64,000 nt of DNA from positions 1-64,000 of the forward strand of contig CAMACX010000001.1 of NCBI GenBank assembly GCA_945831575.1. Direction: 5' to 3'. Source of the DNA: an uncultured Mediterranea sp. GTDB taxonomy: Bacteria > Bacteroidota > Bacteroidia > Bacteroidales > Bacteroidaceae. Of the stretch, positions 33,951-43,052 are shown piece by piece. The notes under the pieces are model-generated. The model made no database searches. It was not told the DNA's origin and saw only the letters and a list, made by a program, of their open reading frames with translations. The translations under genes and the position numbers were made by a program. Position 1 is the first letter of the stretch. Every line of letters begins with the position of its first letter.

Positions 33951-34158
33951 ATCATGCTTAGTTTGTTCTAGCATGGTTATAGGAGAAATCACTGCTGCAT
34001 CCTCGCTCCTTCTCTGCTTCTTCTCCGTTAGCTCTGGCTTCCAGAACGGAGCCAAAGCGAACCTGGAACGAAGAAAAAGCGAAAGAGTAACGGAGTGCTA
34101 ACGGGAAACGAACGGGAAACAATCGAAGAGCGATACGGGAACCAGCACGAGAAATGTC

Positions 34159-34188
34159 ATGATTCCTGATATACAACTGAGTTTTTGA
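34159..34188 (+). pseudogene. relic 3' end of a DUF4143 ATPase gene
   Basis: ATGATTCCTGATATACAACT and the following ten bases encode MIPDIQLSF and a stop. The intact gene at 32565-33950 ends MIPDIDLSI and a stop, encoded at 33921-33950. Both length and reading frame agree, so this looks like the tail left from a replaced or duplicated homologue. Confidence 0.6.
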
Positions 34189-34221
34189 TGAAAAAGGAGT
34201 AAATAAGCCCTAGGTCTAAGG

Positions 34222-34254
34222 TAACTCCGTAGTAAGTCCGAAGTAAGTCCGAAG
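34222..34254. repeat. 11-bp tandem repeat TAAsTCCGwAG, three copies
   Basis: Units at 34222, 34233 and 34244 without gaps. A reverse-complement relative (GGGAGTTACTTCAGG) lies near 34339-34353, so the whole block could form a large stem. Confidence 0.8.
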
Positions 34255-34261
34255 TAACACT

Positions 34262-34334
34262 AATCGAGGTCTAATCCCAGATTAGAGAACGATTAGACCT
34301 CGATTAGAGGAAGATTAGAGGTTGATTAGAGCTA
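34262..34334. repeat. 11-bp GATTAGA array with 15-bp inverted repeat
   Basis: GATTAGA begins at 34280, 34291, 34302, 34313 and 34324, exactly 11 bp apart. AATCGAGGTCTAATC (34262-34276) is the perfect complement of 34291-34305, so the array has one inverted partner on its left. Confidence 0.85.
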
Positions 34335-34389
34335 CAAGGGAGTTACTTCAGGGTAATTAGGACAGGAAGGAAGGGTCTAGGCGAAGAAA

Positions 34390-34423
34390 GGAACAATTCG
34401 CCAACTTGAAGGCGAATTGTCCC
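34390..34423 (-). terminator. terminator of the fructan operon
   Basis: GGAACAATTCGCC (34390-34402) pairs with GGCGAATTGTCCC (34411-34423) at 12 of 13 positions with an 8-nt loop. On the - strand it follows the fructokinase stop by 35 nt and is followed by CTTTCTTC. Confidence 0.65.
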
Positions 34424-34457
34424 TTAGCGTTATTAGCCTGAAAACTGACCTAATATT

Positions 34458-35348
34458 TTACTTCGGCATCCGTTCGAGCAGGGTCGGAGGCAGGATAGGC
34501 ATGGCTCCGCTCTGCGTGCAGACAAAGGCACTCACCTCTACGGCCAGCTTGTGGGCCTCGGGGATGGAGAGGCCTTTCAGGATGGCGGCAGTGAAGGTAG
34601 CGGTGAAGGAGTCGCCGGCACCTACCGTATCGGCCACCTTCACCTTCGGGGTCTCCTGGAAACTGATCAGGCCCGGCGTGAAGACGTAGCTGCCGTTGGT
34701 GCCGCAAGTCAGGATGAGCATCTTCAGGTTGTACTTGGCCAGCAGAATCCAGCACTTGTCCTGCAGATCGATGCCCGGGTAGCCGAAGATACGGCTGATG
34801 GTGACGAGCTCCTCGTCGTTAATCTTCAGCACGTTGCAGCGACGCATCGAGTCGCAGAGCACCTCCTGGGTGTAGAAGTTCTGACGCAGATTGATATCGA
34901 ATATCTTCAGTTCCGTACCCGTGTCGGGCATGGTGTCGAGGAAGCGGTTGATGGTGTTGCGGCTCACCTCGCTGCGCTGGGCGAGCGAACCGAAGCAGAC
35001 GGCACGGGTGCGCAGGGCCAGGTCGCGCAGGGAGTTGGTAAAGGGGATGTTGTCCCAGGCCACGCCCTCCTTGATTTCATACTGCGGTACGCCCACGGGG
35101 TCGAGTGTCACCTGCACGGTACCGGTGGGGTAATCCACACGCTCTATCTGCGTGTTCAGCCTCTTCTCGGCAAATACCTGCAGAATCTCGTCGCCCAGGG
35201 GGTCATTGCCCACGGCGCTGACTACACGGCTGTTGAAGCCAAACTGAGAGACATGGTATGCAAAGTTGGCGGGAGCACCACCGATTTTCTTTCCTTCAGG
35301 GAGGCAATCCCACAGGGCCTCACCCATTCCTACGATAATTTCGTTCAT
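34458..35348 (-). CDS. PfkB-family fructokinase
   Basis: Phosphorylates fructose released by the locus's GH32 enzymes, feeding glycolysis in the cytoplasm. The 296-residue ribokinase-fold protein has the N-terminal GGAPANFAYHVSQFG (about 22-36) and the C-terminal VADTVGAGDSFTATFTAAI, whose GAGDSF holds the catalytic base. DINLRQNFY (about 148-156) is the usual substrate and phosphate region. It is the last gene of the seven-gene fructan operon, 12 nt after the transporter gene. It corresponds in position to BT1757 of the B. thetaiotaomicron fructan locus (recalled). Confidence 0.9.
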   Translation of the reverse strand: MNEIIVGMGEALWDCLPEGKKIGGAPANFAYHVSQFGFNSRVVSAVGNDPLGDEILQVFAEKRLNTQIERVDYPTGTVQVTLDPVGVPQYEIKEGVAWDNIPFTNSLRDLALRTRAVCFGSLAQRSEVSRNTINRFLDTMPDTGTELKIFDINLRQNFYTQEVLCDSMRRCNVLKINDEELVTISRIFGYPGIDLQDKCWILLAKYNLKMLILTCGTNGSYVFTPGLISFQETPKVKVADTVGAGDSFTATFTAAILKGLSIPEAHKLAVEVSAFVCTQSGAMPILPPTLLERMPK

Positions 35349-35360
35349 GATATTAAGTAT

Positions 35361-36515
35361 TTAGTGTTTAAATTTCAGGTAAAAAAGCAGCAGGTAGGCC
35401 ACGCCGATAGCCATGACAGCTACGGCACCCTGCTGACCCATGGCATCGGCTGCTATGCCCATGGCCAAGGGGAAGACTGTGCCCCCGAAGAGGCCCATGA
35501 TCATGAGGCCGCTGATCTCGTTCTGGTGGCTCTTGTCGGAGAGCAATGCCTGCGAGAAGCACATAGAGAAGATGTTGCTGTTGCCGTAGCCTACGAGGGC
35601 GATGGCCACGTAGAGCACCTCACGCGACGTGCCCACGAAGAGACCCGCCATGGAGAGCGCCATCATCAGCACGCTGATGAGGAAGAAGAGCCGGTTGTTC
35701 ATCACACGCAGGAAGAAGGAGCCGGTCAGGCAGCCCAGTGTGCGGAAGATGAAGTAGAGCGAGGTGGCAAAGGCAGCCTCGTTGAGCGTCATGCCCAGAC
35801 GCTCCATCAGCAGCTTGGGGGCTGTGGTGTTGGTGCCCACGTCGATGCCCACGTGACACATGATGCCGATGAAGCAGAGCAGCACCATGGGACGGCCCAG
35901 CAACTTAACGCAGTCCAACACCGATGAGGCCTTGCCCTCAATGGGCTCCTCCTCAATCGAAGTACCATAGAGTGCCAAGGTGGCTATGACGCCGATAATC
36001 AGATATACCGGGAAGAGCACGCGCCAGCCCAACCCGAAGGTGGGGATGGTGGCCACGGCACCCCACATGGCGATGTAGGGGGCCATGAACGAGGCGATGG
36101 CCTTGACAAACTGGCCGAAGGTGAGCGTGGAGGCCAGGTTGCCACCACGGATGACCGTAGCGACCAACGGATTGAGCGAAGTCTGCATCAGCGCATTGCC
36201 AATGCCCAGCAGCGAGAAGGAGGCAAGCATCAGTCCGTAGCCCTCACCAAAGAGCGGGAGCAGCAGCGAGAGGAGCGTCACCACCAGGCTGAGGAGCACC
36301 GTGCGCTTGCGCCCGATGCGGTTCATCAGCATGCCCGTAGGCACGGAGAAAATGAGGAACCAGAAGAAGACCAGTGAGGGGAAGATGTTGGCCTGCGAGT
36401 CAGTCAGGCCCAGGTCCGCCTTCACATAGTTGGAGGCGATACCTACCAGGTCAACGAAGCCCATGCAGAAGAAGCAGAGCATCAACGAGAGTATGGCGAA
36501 TTTATTTGTTTTCAT
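35361..36515 (-). CDS. MFS sugar transporter (fructose importer)
   Basis: A 384-residue inner-membrane carrier with about 12 hydrophobic segments, of the FucP/GluP-like major facilitator group. MCFFCMGFVDLVGIASNYVK opens the first helix region. The family's inter-helix motif appears as GMLMNRIGRKRTVL (about 61-74). By context it brings fructose or short fructosides from periplasm to cytoplasm. It lies between the GH32 enzyme gene (22 nt upstream) and the fructokinase gene, as in the B. thetaiotaomicron locus (BT1758, recalled). Exact substrate is inferred from context only. Confidence 0.88.
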   Translation of the reverse strand: MKTNKFAILSLMLCFFCMGFVDLVGIASNYVKADLGLTDSQANIFPSLVFFWFLIFSVPTGMLMNRIGRKRTVLLSLVVTLLSLLLPLFGEGYGLMLASFSLLGIGNALMQTSLNPLVATVIRGGNLASTLTFGQFVKAIASFMAPYIAMWGAVATIPTFGLGWRVLFPVYLIIGVIATLALYGTSIEEEPIEGKASSVLDCVKLLGRPMVLLCFIGIMCHVGIDVGTNTTAPKLLMERLGMTLNEAAFATSLYFIFRTLGCLTGSFFLRVMNNRLFFLISVLMMALSMAGLFVGTSREVLYVAIALVGYGNSNIFSMCFSQALLSDKSHQNEISGLMIMGLFGGTVFPLAMGIAADAMGQQGAVAVMAIGVAYLLLFYLKFKH

Positions 36516-36537
36516 ATTGTGTCCTTAATACCTATTA

Positions 36538-38265
36538 TTATTTACCTATATTATAAATTTTCGCTTTAGCTTTACCCTTGATGATCAGCTTGTTGTAGGG
36601 CGACGTGGGGAAGACCAGGTTGGTCATGGCCATCTTGCCATCGGCATCCAGGGCCTCGATGCTGCACTTATCCACAAAGATGCGCAGTTGCTTGAGGGGG
36701 CCGTAAGTGGGGGCCACGGTGATGGTGGGGAAGTTGTCGCTGAACGACACGTCGCCGCTCTGCAGACGATTCATGTAGAAGAGCTCCTCCTCGGGGTCGT
36801 ACTTCATGACCACCCGTTCGCCCTGATTGTTGCGCAGAGTAATCTCGGCCTCGCCGCGCAGGGTAATGACTATCTCGCACTGCTCCGTGGGCTGGCTCAC
36901 CACGGCACCGCGGGCCGCCTCCATCTCCTGGGCCGGACGCACGCTGCAATAGGTCTCGCCGTTGTACTCAAAGAGACCCAGGTCGCGGGCAATGCTGTTG
37001 GCTGAGCGGAACTGACGCGTGGGCACCTGGTTGGCATACTGCCAGTTGCTCATCCAGGCCATGGCCACCGTGCGCCCATCGGGAGCGTTGGAGAAGGAGA
37101 CCGTAGCGTAGTGGTCCTTGCCGTAGTCCATCCATTTGGTCACCTCGGGAGCTGACTCGCAGGTAAAGGTGTGACCATCAAATGAACCGACAAAATACTG
37201 CGTAGCGCTGCCGCCGAAGGGGCCACCGGGGTTGATGTTGCAAATCAGCATCCACTTCTCCTTTTCGGTACCTTCCACCGGCAACTTCAGCAGGTCGGGA
37301 CACTCCCATACGCCGCCATGATTGCCATACTCGCGTCCAAAACTACTCTCCAGCGTCCACTCACGCAGGTTCTTCGACGAGTAAATCTGCATCTCCTGCC
37401 CAGCTGCCAGAATCATATTCCAGAAGCCTGCCTCAACATTCCAGAACACCTTCGGGTCACGGAAGTCGCGAGCCTCAGAGGTGATGACAGGATTGCCTTC
37501 ATACTTGGTGAAGGTAAGTCCACCATCAATGCTGTAAGCTATGCTCTGCGCCTGTACATCGCCACCAAAAGGAGTAGGGCGACTTGACGTAAAGACGGCG
37601 ACAACAGCTCCACGGCCAAAGCCTGCTGTATTCTCGTAATCGACTACACACGAGCCACTGAACACCGTGCCCCAAACATCAGGAATGAGAGCCAGAGGTT
37701 GAGCTTCCCAATGAATCAGGTCGCGCGAAGTAGAGTGGCCCCAGTGCATATTACCCCACATCGAGCCGTAAGGATTGTGTTGATAATAGAGGTGCCATAC
37801 CCCGTCTTGATAGAACATGCCATTAGGATCGTTCATCCATCCCCGCAGAGGGGCATGGTGGTAAGCCGAACGGTATTTCTCATCAATGAGCTGATACGTG
37901 ACAGCATCATTCTGAGCCAGCTTAGAAAAGCAGATAGAGCCGGTAGGTACATGCTGCACACAGATGCGAAGATTACGATCAGACTGATAGGGAGCAAGGT
38001 CCAACGGCATGTAGTAATCCACCTGTTCGCGAGCAAAGCGGACATTCTGTTCCATAAGCAGTCTATTCGAAGAAATGACCTGCAACTTACCCTCAGGAGC
38101 AGACTCCTGGATGGGCAACCAAAAATAACGTCCCACAGCCTTTGGTGTCACTATGGTTTGCTCGTACGCTTGATGCGTCACTGTCTGCGCATACAGCTGT
38201 ACCGAAGAAGCCTGCAATGCAAGAAGCATTGCAGAGGCTTTCACAATAGCGGATAGTTGTTTCAT
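36538..38265 (-). CDS. glycoside hydrolase family 32 enzyme, exo-fructosidase type
   Basis: Hydrolyses terminal fructose from fructans in the periplasm. The protein has 575 residues from the ATG at 38265, with a cleavable signal peptide (1-27, ending QLYAQ). An N-terminal 115-residue beta domain (DUF4980 type) precedes the five-bladed propeller. Catalytic blocks are complete: WMNDPNG (143-149, nucleophile Asp146), FRDPKVF (268-274, stabiliser Asp270) and ECPD (321-324, acid/base Glu321). A C-terminal beta-sandwich ends the protein. The lack of a lipobox separates it from the surface GH32 lipoprotein encoded 20 nt upstream. It matches BT1759 in the equivalent locus (recalled). Confidence 0.9.
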   Translation of the reverse strand: MKQLSAIVKASAMLLALQASSVQLYAQTVTHQAYEQTIVTPKAVGRYFWLPIQESAPEGKLQVISSNRLLMEQNVRFAREQVDYYMPLDLAPYQSDRNLRICVQHVPTGSICFSKLAQNDAVTYQLIDEKYRSAYHHAPLRGWMNDPNGMFYQDGVWHLYYQHNPYGSMWGNMHWGHSTSRDLIHWEAQPLALIPDVWGTVFSGSCVVDYENTAGFGRGAVVAVFTSSRPTPFGGDVQAQSIAYSIDGGLTFTKYEGNPVITSEARDFRDPKVFWNVEAGFWNMILAAGQEMQIYSSKNLREWTLESSFGREYGNHGGVWECPDLLKLPVEGTEKEKWMLICNINPGGPFGGSATQYFVGSFDGHTFTCESAPEVTKWMDYGKDHYATVSFSNAPDGRTVAMAWMSNWQYANQVPTRQFRSANSIARDLGLFEYNGETYCSVRPAQEMEAARGAVVSQPTEQCEIVITLRGEAEITLRNNQGERVVMKYDPEEELFYMNRLQSGDVSFSDNFPTITVAPTYGPLKQLRIFVDKCSIEALDADGKMAMTNLVFPTSPYNKLIIKGKAKAKIYNIGK

Positions 38266-38285
38266 GGCAAAAACAATTAGAAAGA

Positions 38286-39851
38286 TCAATAATTAGTCAC
38301 CTTCACGTCACTGATGGTCACGCTTCCACCGTAGCTATTGATTGACCAGCAGTTCTTCTGGAGGCCATAGATACGCTGCGTGGTGCCATACTCACCGTTG
38401 ATGTACATCACCACGACCGAGTTGTCGGTGTAGATGTCCACCTTGTAGCTATTATCGGCAGGGCGGGGGAAGATGTAACCATCAGCACCGGCAATAAAGC
38501 CTTTTCCTTCTACTCCTTCCTGTTCAAAATTTACTTTGCGGCGACCGTTGGCCCACTCGGGATTAACCACCAACGAATAGTACTTCATGACATCTGTACC
38601 GCGGACAAACGACACGCCCCATTTGTCGCCTTCGCCAGCCGTTATCACCGTAAACGAGATATGGTTGTGATAACCCAAACGGTTGTAAAGCACATAGCCG
38701 TCCCCATTGATAGTACCAGAGAGGTAATTCTCAGAGCCCATCACCTTCACCTCGGCAGGCAGGTCGTACTTGGCGGCCAATGCAGGCACTTCGCCCACGC
38801 TCAGCGTGCCGTCAGCATGTTGCACCAGCTTGTGGCAAACCAAGGCACCCGACCAGTTGGGCTCTCCCTCCGCCCCTACAGCAATGTTCTTATCGTGAAT
38901 AGAAGTACCTGTGCGGTAAGGTGTCCATCCCCAAATGAAACGGTCAGTACCGTTTGAAGCCGTTTTCCCGGCATAAAAGGCACGGGTATCCAGTACACCC
39001 TCTTTATCATCAGCAGGCCACTGAGGCCCTTCATTGAAACACTTCTTTAGGTCATCGAGTGTACGTGCCATCATATATTTCACCTTACGGCTCCAGTCGC
39101 TGCGATAGGCTTCACTATAGACCATATACCACCAATCGCCCATCTTGAAAATGTCGGGACACTCCAACATACGGTCCCAAATCATGCAAGAGAACTGTCC
39201 TGCATGGCTCCACTCGCGCAAATCGGTTGAGGTGAACTCAGCAAACTTCAAATTGCTGGAGATAATCATGTGCCACAGGCCACTTTCGTCCTGAAACACC
39301 TGAGGGTCACGGAAATCCACATCCAAATAGCCAAAATCGCTGCCCCGAAGCACCCACGCCTTATCCTTTGACCAGGACTTGAAATCGGGCGAGGTGGCTC
39401 GCATCACGACCTCTTGGGTGGTGTGTCCTGTATAATAGATGTAGTAGAGTCCATCATGCTCGTTGTAAACCGCACAGCCTGTACCTATGGCTGCATCCAG
39501 TTCATTCTTGCTCTTTCCTGTAGCAAGCACCTCGCCCAAACCTTGATAGTGGGCACCATCGGTAGTCGATACGCCATAGATGGGATGATAGCACCAGGCA
39601 TCGTTGTTGTCAAAATCCTGCAGAAAGAGTACCTTAAAGTCGCCGGCCTTGGCATCGTAGAAAGGCATAGGGTCGCCCACACGGCCAATGGCAGGTTTCC
39701 AATAGGTGTTGTAGCCCGCCTCCTCGGTAGGCGTGAAATATTCGGTAGTGACCGACCACTCCTTGGCCACATCACCGGCAAAGTGGTCTTCGCTACATGC
39801 CGCCAGCGAGAGTGCTGACAGCATAAGGGTAGATAATATCATTGATTTCAT
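38286..39851 (-). CDS. GH32 lipoprotein, candidate surface endo-fructanase (levanase)
   Basis: A 521-residue lipoprotein with lipobox SLAAC (Cys19) followed by SEDHF, an acidic stretch compatible with surface export. The GH32 blocks are divergent but present: RVGDPMPFYD replaces WMNDPNG (nucleophile Asp60), FRDPQVF (stabiliser Asp182) and ECPDIF (acid/base Glu230). A C-terminal beta-sandwich (about 360-521) follows. The surface endo-levanase BT1760 occupies the same slot in B. thetaiotaomicron, so cutting of long levan at the surface is likely; linkage preference cannot be read from sequence. It follows the DUF4960 gene by 34 nt. Confidence 0.82.
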   Translation of the reverse strand: MKSMILSTLMLSALSLAACSEDHFAGDVAKEWSVTTEYFTPTEEAGYNTYWKPAIGRVGDPMPFYDAKAGDFKVLFLQDFDNNDAWCYHPIYGVSTTDGAHYQGLGEVLATGKSKNELDAAIGTGCAVYNEHDGLYYIYYTGHTTQEVVMRATSPDFKSWSKDKAWVLRGSDFGYLDVDFRDPQVFQDESGLWHMIISSNLKFAEFTSTDLREWSHAGQFSCMIWDRMLECPDIFKMGDWWYMVYSEAYRSDWSRKVKYMMARTLDDLKKCFNEGPQWPADDKEGVLDTRAFYAGKTASNGTDRFIWGWTPYRTGTSIHDKNIAVGAEGEPNWSGALVCHKLVQHADGTLSVGEVPALAAKYDLPAEVKVMGSENYLSGTINGDGYVLYNRLGYHNHISFTVITAGEGDKWGVSFVRGTDVMKYYSLVVNPEWANGRRKVNFEQEGVEGKGFIAGADGYIFPRPADNSYKVDIYTDNSVVVMYINGEYGTTQRIYGLQKNCWSINSYGGSVTISDVKVTNY

Positions 39852-39885
39852 GATTTACGTTTTTATAAAAGAGTTAAATAGTGAA

Positions 39886-41292
39886 TTATTTCGCAAGGTA
39901 ATTGAACGCATTGCGGGTGATGATGGAGATGTTTTGATGGAACTTCTCCACATAGCCAGCCTCGAAAGTATATGAATACCAGTCATAGCAGCCCGAGCCT
40001 ATACAGAGGATGCCACCCTTGTTGTTGTGGGCCGGATATTCCCAGGCGACAATGGCTCCATCGCCACCTACTCCAAGTACCGTGCCACCCGTGCGGGCTT
40101 CCCAAGCTGCGTAGTCACCGTAGTCACCCCAATCGGTACCTATGTGGTATTGTGCCGTGGAGTTGGTAATATGGTAACCCGCATCCGTCGTATAGACCGC
40201 ATTGGGGTCGTCACCAGTCACCAGACCCTGCCAGAGCGAATGGCCCGACTGTCCGCTGTACATCTTGAAATCCCACGGACCTCCACACAGTTCGGCTGCA
40301 TCCTCATTCTGTCCCCAGCAGTTGTTCGGAGTAGTCCACTCATCATCACCGGTAGCCCCGATAAACGAAGGTAGGTTGGTAGCAAAGCGGGTGAGGAAGA
40401 AGGCACCGCCATTCTCATAGTAACTGCGCAGCTGATTCTTAGCGCTGATGGCATAGGGAGCTTTGGCCACAAACTGATCATGTCCATCAACCCCACCATC
40501 ATAGTGATAGTGCCACCAGATGACCTTGCACTCCGACAGGTCAATGGCTTCGGCCTGAATGTCGGCAAACGAGACATAAAGCGACTGCTCCACGTTGGCC
40601 AACATCCACGAGCAGGCCTCCCGGGCCTCAGGGTCGAGTTCGCTCATGGTCGAAGCATTACCTAAGAAGATAGCCTTGGGCTTGTCGATGGCAAAGACAT
40701 TGACAGTATATTGCGATTGAGCAGTTCCGTTGGTTACAGTATAGACCACCGGCTGGCTGAAGTCTTGTACCACCTCGTTGAGGGGCTGACAGGTAGCCCC
40801 TTCGCTAACCTCTATGGATGGGACCAGAGCGGTAATATCCACATCACCGGGCACATAGATAGTGACGATCTTCTTCTCCTGGTCAATGATACCGTTGTAG
40901 ATCTCGTTCACGACGAAAGAGTAAAGCTTAGCCTCGTCAAGCTTAGCCACCAAAGTCCAGTCGAGGAAGAGGTCGCCATTAGTCACATGGATGTTTTGCG
41001 CTCCTTCCATGTTGATGGTCTGCCCCTTCTGTATGTTGGCTTCAGCACCGTCGGAAAGGAGCAGGTCAGTGACGGTCATTGCCTTGATATTGTAAGTCTC
41101 AGGCAGATTGACTGTGACGGTACGTGTAGCCAGATTGACCTTTCCAACGTAATTGTCAAGAGCCAATGCCTCGATGGTACAGTTGCCCGACAGTTGCAAG
41201 TCGCTGACGTTGTCGGAGGTACACGCCGAAAGGCACATCAAGAAGAGTGCACCAAGTATAACTGTTATGCTGTGTATGTTCTTTGTTTTCAT
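39886..41292 (-). CDS. DUF4960 surface glycan-binding lipoprotein (SusE position)
   Basis: A 468-residue lipoprotein with lipobox LSAC (Cys24) followed by TSDNVSD. The N-terminal half (about 30-215) has immunoglobulin-like beta repeats. The C-terminal DUF4960 half (about 220-468) has the pattern KAIFLGNASTMSELDPEARE and later YHIGTDWGDYGDYAAWEART. It should hold fructan at the cell surface for the GH32 lipoprotein and SusCD, as proposed for BT1761 (recalled). It lies directly after susD (17 nt). No catalytic motif was recognised. Confidence 0.8.
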   Translation of the reverse strand: MKTKNIHSITVILGALFLMCLSACTSDNVSDLQLSGNCTIEALALDNYVGKVNLATRTVTVNLPETYNIKAMTVTDLLLSDGAEANIQKGQTINMEGAQNIHVTNGDLFLDWTLVAKLDEAKLYSFVVNEIYNGIIDQEKKIVTIYVPGDVDITALVPSIEVSEGATCQPLNEVVQDFSQPVVYTVTNGTAQSQYTVNVFAIDKPKAIFLGNASTMSELDPEAREACSWMLANVEQSLYVSFADIQAEAIDLSECKVIWWHYHYDGGVDGHDQFVAKAPYAISAKNQLRSYYENGGAFFLTRFATNLPSFIGATGDDEWTTPNNCWGQNEDAAELCGGPWDFKMYSGQSGHSLWQGLVTGDDPNAVYTTDAGYHITNSTAQYHIGTDWGDYGDYAAWEARTGGTVLGVGGDGAIVAWEYPAHNNKGGILCIGSGCYDWYSYTFEAGYVEKFHQNISIITRNAFNYLAK

Positions 41293-41309
41293 AATCGTCT
41301 GAATGTATT

Positions 41310-43043
41310 TTACCAGTTACCAATGTTCTGTGTATAGTGTCCGTTGGAAGCGGCTACCTGTGCGAAAGGAATGGGCAGGTACTCGCCCTTGTTGGCAGTA
41401 AACTCTGCCTCACCATAAACGGTGCACTTCGTCTTCTCCACCGCATAGTAGTTGTTCAGCGTCTCGGCAGCCTCGCCCCAGCGCACCAGGTCGAAGAAGC
41501 GTTCCGACTCCATAGCCAGCTCCAAGCGACGCTCCATCTTCACAATCTGCAACGTCTGCTCCTTGTCGTAGCTGCCGGTGTAATTCTTGCAGTAGAACTT
41601 CACTCCATATCTGGAAGGATAGTTGCTGATCATCTGGGTACTTGCCGCCGCACGCGAGCGAATCTGATTAACCAAGGAGATTGCCTCCGAGATCTTGCCC
41701 AACTGAGCGAAGGCTTCCGCACGCTCCAAGAGCACATCGGCATAGCGGAACACGATGCGGTTCATGCTGGTAGCCCAAAACGATCCCTTGATGAGGTACT
41801 GACCAATAAGCGCCGGATCGACATTCTGCTTCAAGGTGACATAATAGCCATACAAGCCACCCGAACGGCTCCAGTTGGATGTACGATCCATGATGAAAGC
41901 GGGATTAAACATGTAGGGCAGACCGGTAATACCCACGGTGAGGAAAAGACGCGGGTCAGCGTTGTCGGTTGCCGTATCATAGTCCTTCTGATTGTAGGTA
42001 CCAATGTAAGGCAGGCCGTTGTCATCCGTACGAAAAGCATTGACCAAATTCTGGGAAGGTTTATAGAAGTCGCAACCGCCATCCGTCACCTCAGCGATAT
42101 TGGGGCAGATGAGGCCATTCGACCAGTTGAGGTTACCGTAGGTGGAACCATCGTTGCGCGAATATTGAATAGCCCAGATGGATTCGCAACCATTCTCGTA
42201 CTGCTCCTCGGGACGGAAATTGTTGTGGATGTCCGACTCCAATCCATAGCCACCTGCGGCATAGATAGCAGGATCAGTATATTTTATCACCTGGTTCAAA
42301 TCCGCTTCGTTGATGCTTGTCACGTGATTGCTCTTGGCATCGTCTTGATGATAAGCCTTATAGAGATAAACCTTGGCGAGGAAAGCGGCACAGGCAGCCT
42401 TGGTGGGACGGCCCTTTTCAGTCTGCGTTACCGGCAGTACCTCGTAGGCCTCCTCCAACTCCTTTGCAATGGCAGCCCATCCCTCGTCGTTGCTGTACTC
42501 GGTATTTGACAGCAGACCGTACTCCTCGTAGGTAAGATTGGCGTTCAGAATAAAAGGTATGTTCTTATAGAGACGCTTCAGCAGGAAGTGGCTGTAGGCA
42601 CGCAAGAACTTCATCTCAGCCATGCGTTGCTCTTTCAACGCATACGATTCATCACACTTCTCCAGCACGCTGATGGCCGAATTGACTCTTGAGATGGTGA
42701 TGTAAAGGCGGTTCCACATATCGCTGATGTTCCAATTGGTAGTGAGCACACCCTGTTGGACCTCCAACTGGTGGAATACATCGCCATCATTTACCGAACT
42801 TCCGCCCTTGTAAGCATCATCCGAGCGCACATCGAAGTTCCACATCGAGAATGAGCCATTGATGTCTTCACCCTGGGTGAATCCTGCGTATGCTGAAATG
42901 ATGGTATTCTCGACCAGCGAGGGGTCTTTCACCTGATTCTCGTCTAAGGTACCTTGCGGCACCTGCTCCTCCAGAAAGTCAGAGCAACTTGCTGCCGTCA
43001 GTACCAGCGAGGCAGCTACTATATAGTTGAATATCTTTTTCAT
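41310..43043 (-). CDS. SusD-like glycan-binding outer membrane lipoprotein
   Basis: A 577-residue SusD/RagB lipoprotein that forms the lid of the SusC pore. The signal ends with lipobox TAASC (Cys20) followed by SDFLEEQVPQG, the usual SusD start. The N-terminal TPR-like region (about 40-300) includes RMAEMKFLRAYSHFLLKRLY. The C-terminal family block YADVLLERAEAFAQLGKISE and later EMRLELAMESERFFDLVRW-like MERRLELAMESERFFDLVRW are clear. It lies 9 nt after susC. Confidence 0.96.
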   Translation of the reverse strand: MKKIFNYIVAASLVLTAASCSDFLEEQVPQGTLDENQVKDPSLVENTIISAYAGFTQGEDINGSFSMWNFDVRSDDAYKGGSSVNDGDVFHQLEVQQGVLTTNWNISDMWNRLYITISRVNSAISVLEKCDESYALKEQRMAEMKFLRAYSHFLLKRLYKNIPFILNANLTYEEYGLLSNTEYSNDEGWAAIAKELEEAYEVLPVTQTEKGRPTKAACAAFLAKVYLYKAYHQDDAKSNHVTSINEADLNQVIKYTDPAIYAAGGYGLESDIHNNFRPEEQYENGCESIWAIQYSRNDGSTYGNLNWSNGLICPNIAEVTDGGCDFYKPSQNLVNAFRTDDNGLPYIGTYNQKDYDTATDNADPRLFLTVGITGLPYMFNPAFIMDRTSNWSRSGGLYGYYVTLKQNVDPALIGQYLIKGSFWATSMNRIVFRYADVLLERAEAFAQLGKISEAISLVNQIRSRAAASTQMISNYPSRYGVKFYCKNYTGSYDKEQTLQIVKMERRLELAMESERFFDLVRWGEAAETLNNYYAVEKTKCTVYGEAEFTANKGEYLPIPFAQVAASNGHYTQNIGNW

Positions 43044-43052
43044 ACCGTGATG

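Larger units (their letters stand above)
33951..34457. other. gene-free 507-bp region with relic and repeat arrays
   Basis: No convincing gene on either strand. It holds a relic 3' end of a DUF4143 gene (34159-34188), two arrays of 11-bp period (34222-34254 and 34280-34334), a 15-bp perfect inverted repeat and the probable terminator of the fructan operon. The first 200 bp contain only a CCGTTAGC/GCTAACGG inverted pair of unknown meaning. Confidence 0.7.

Noticed and set aside
33958..34176. Possible - strand gene after the DUF4143 ATPase gene
   Set aside because: The 72-codon frame gives an arginine- and serine-rich sequence with no motif and overlaps the relic gene end.
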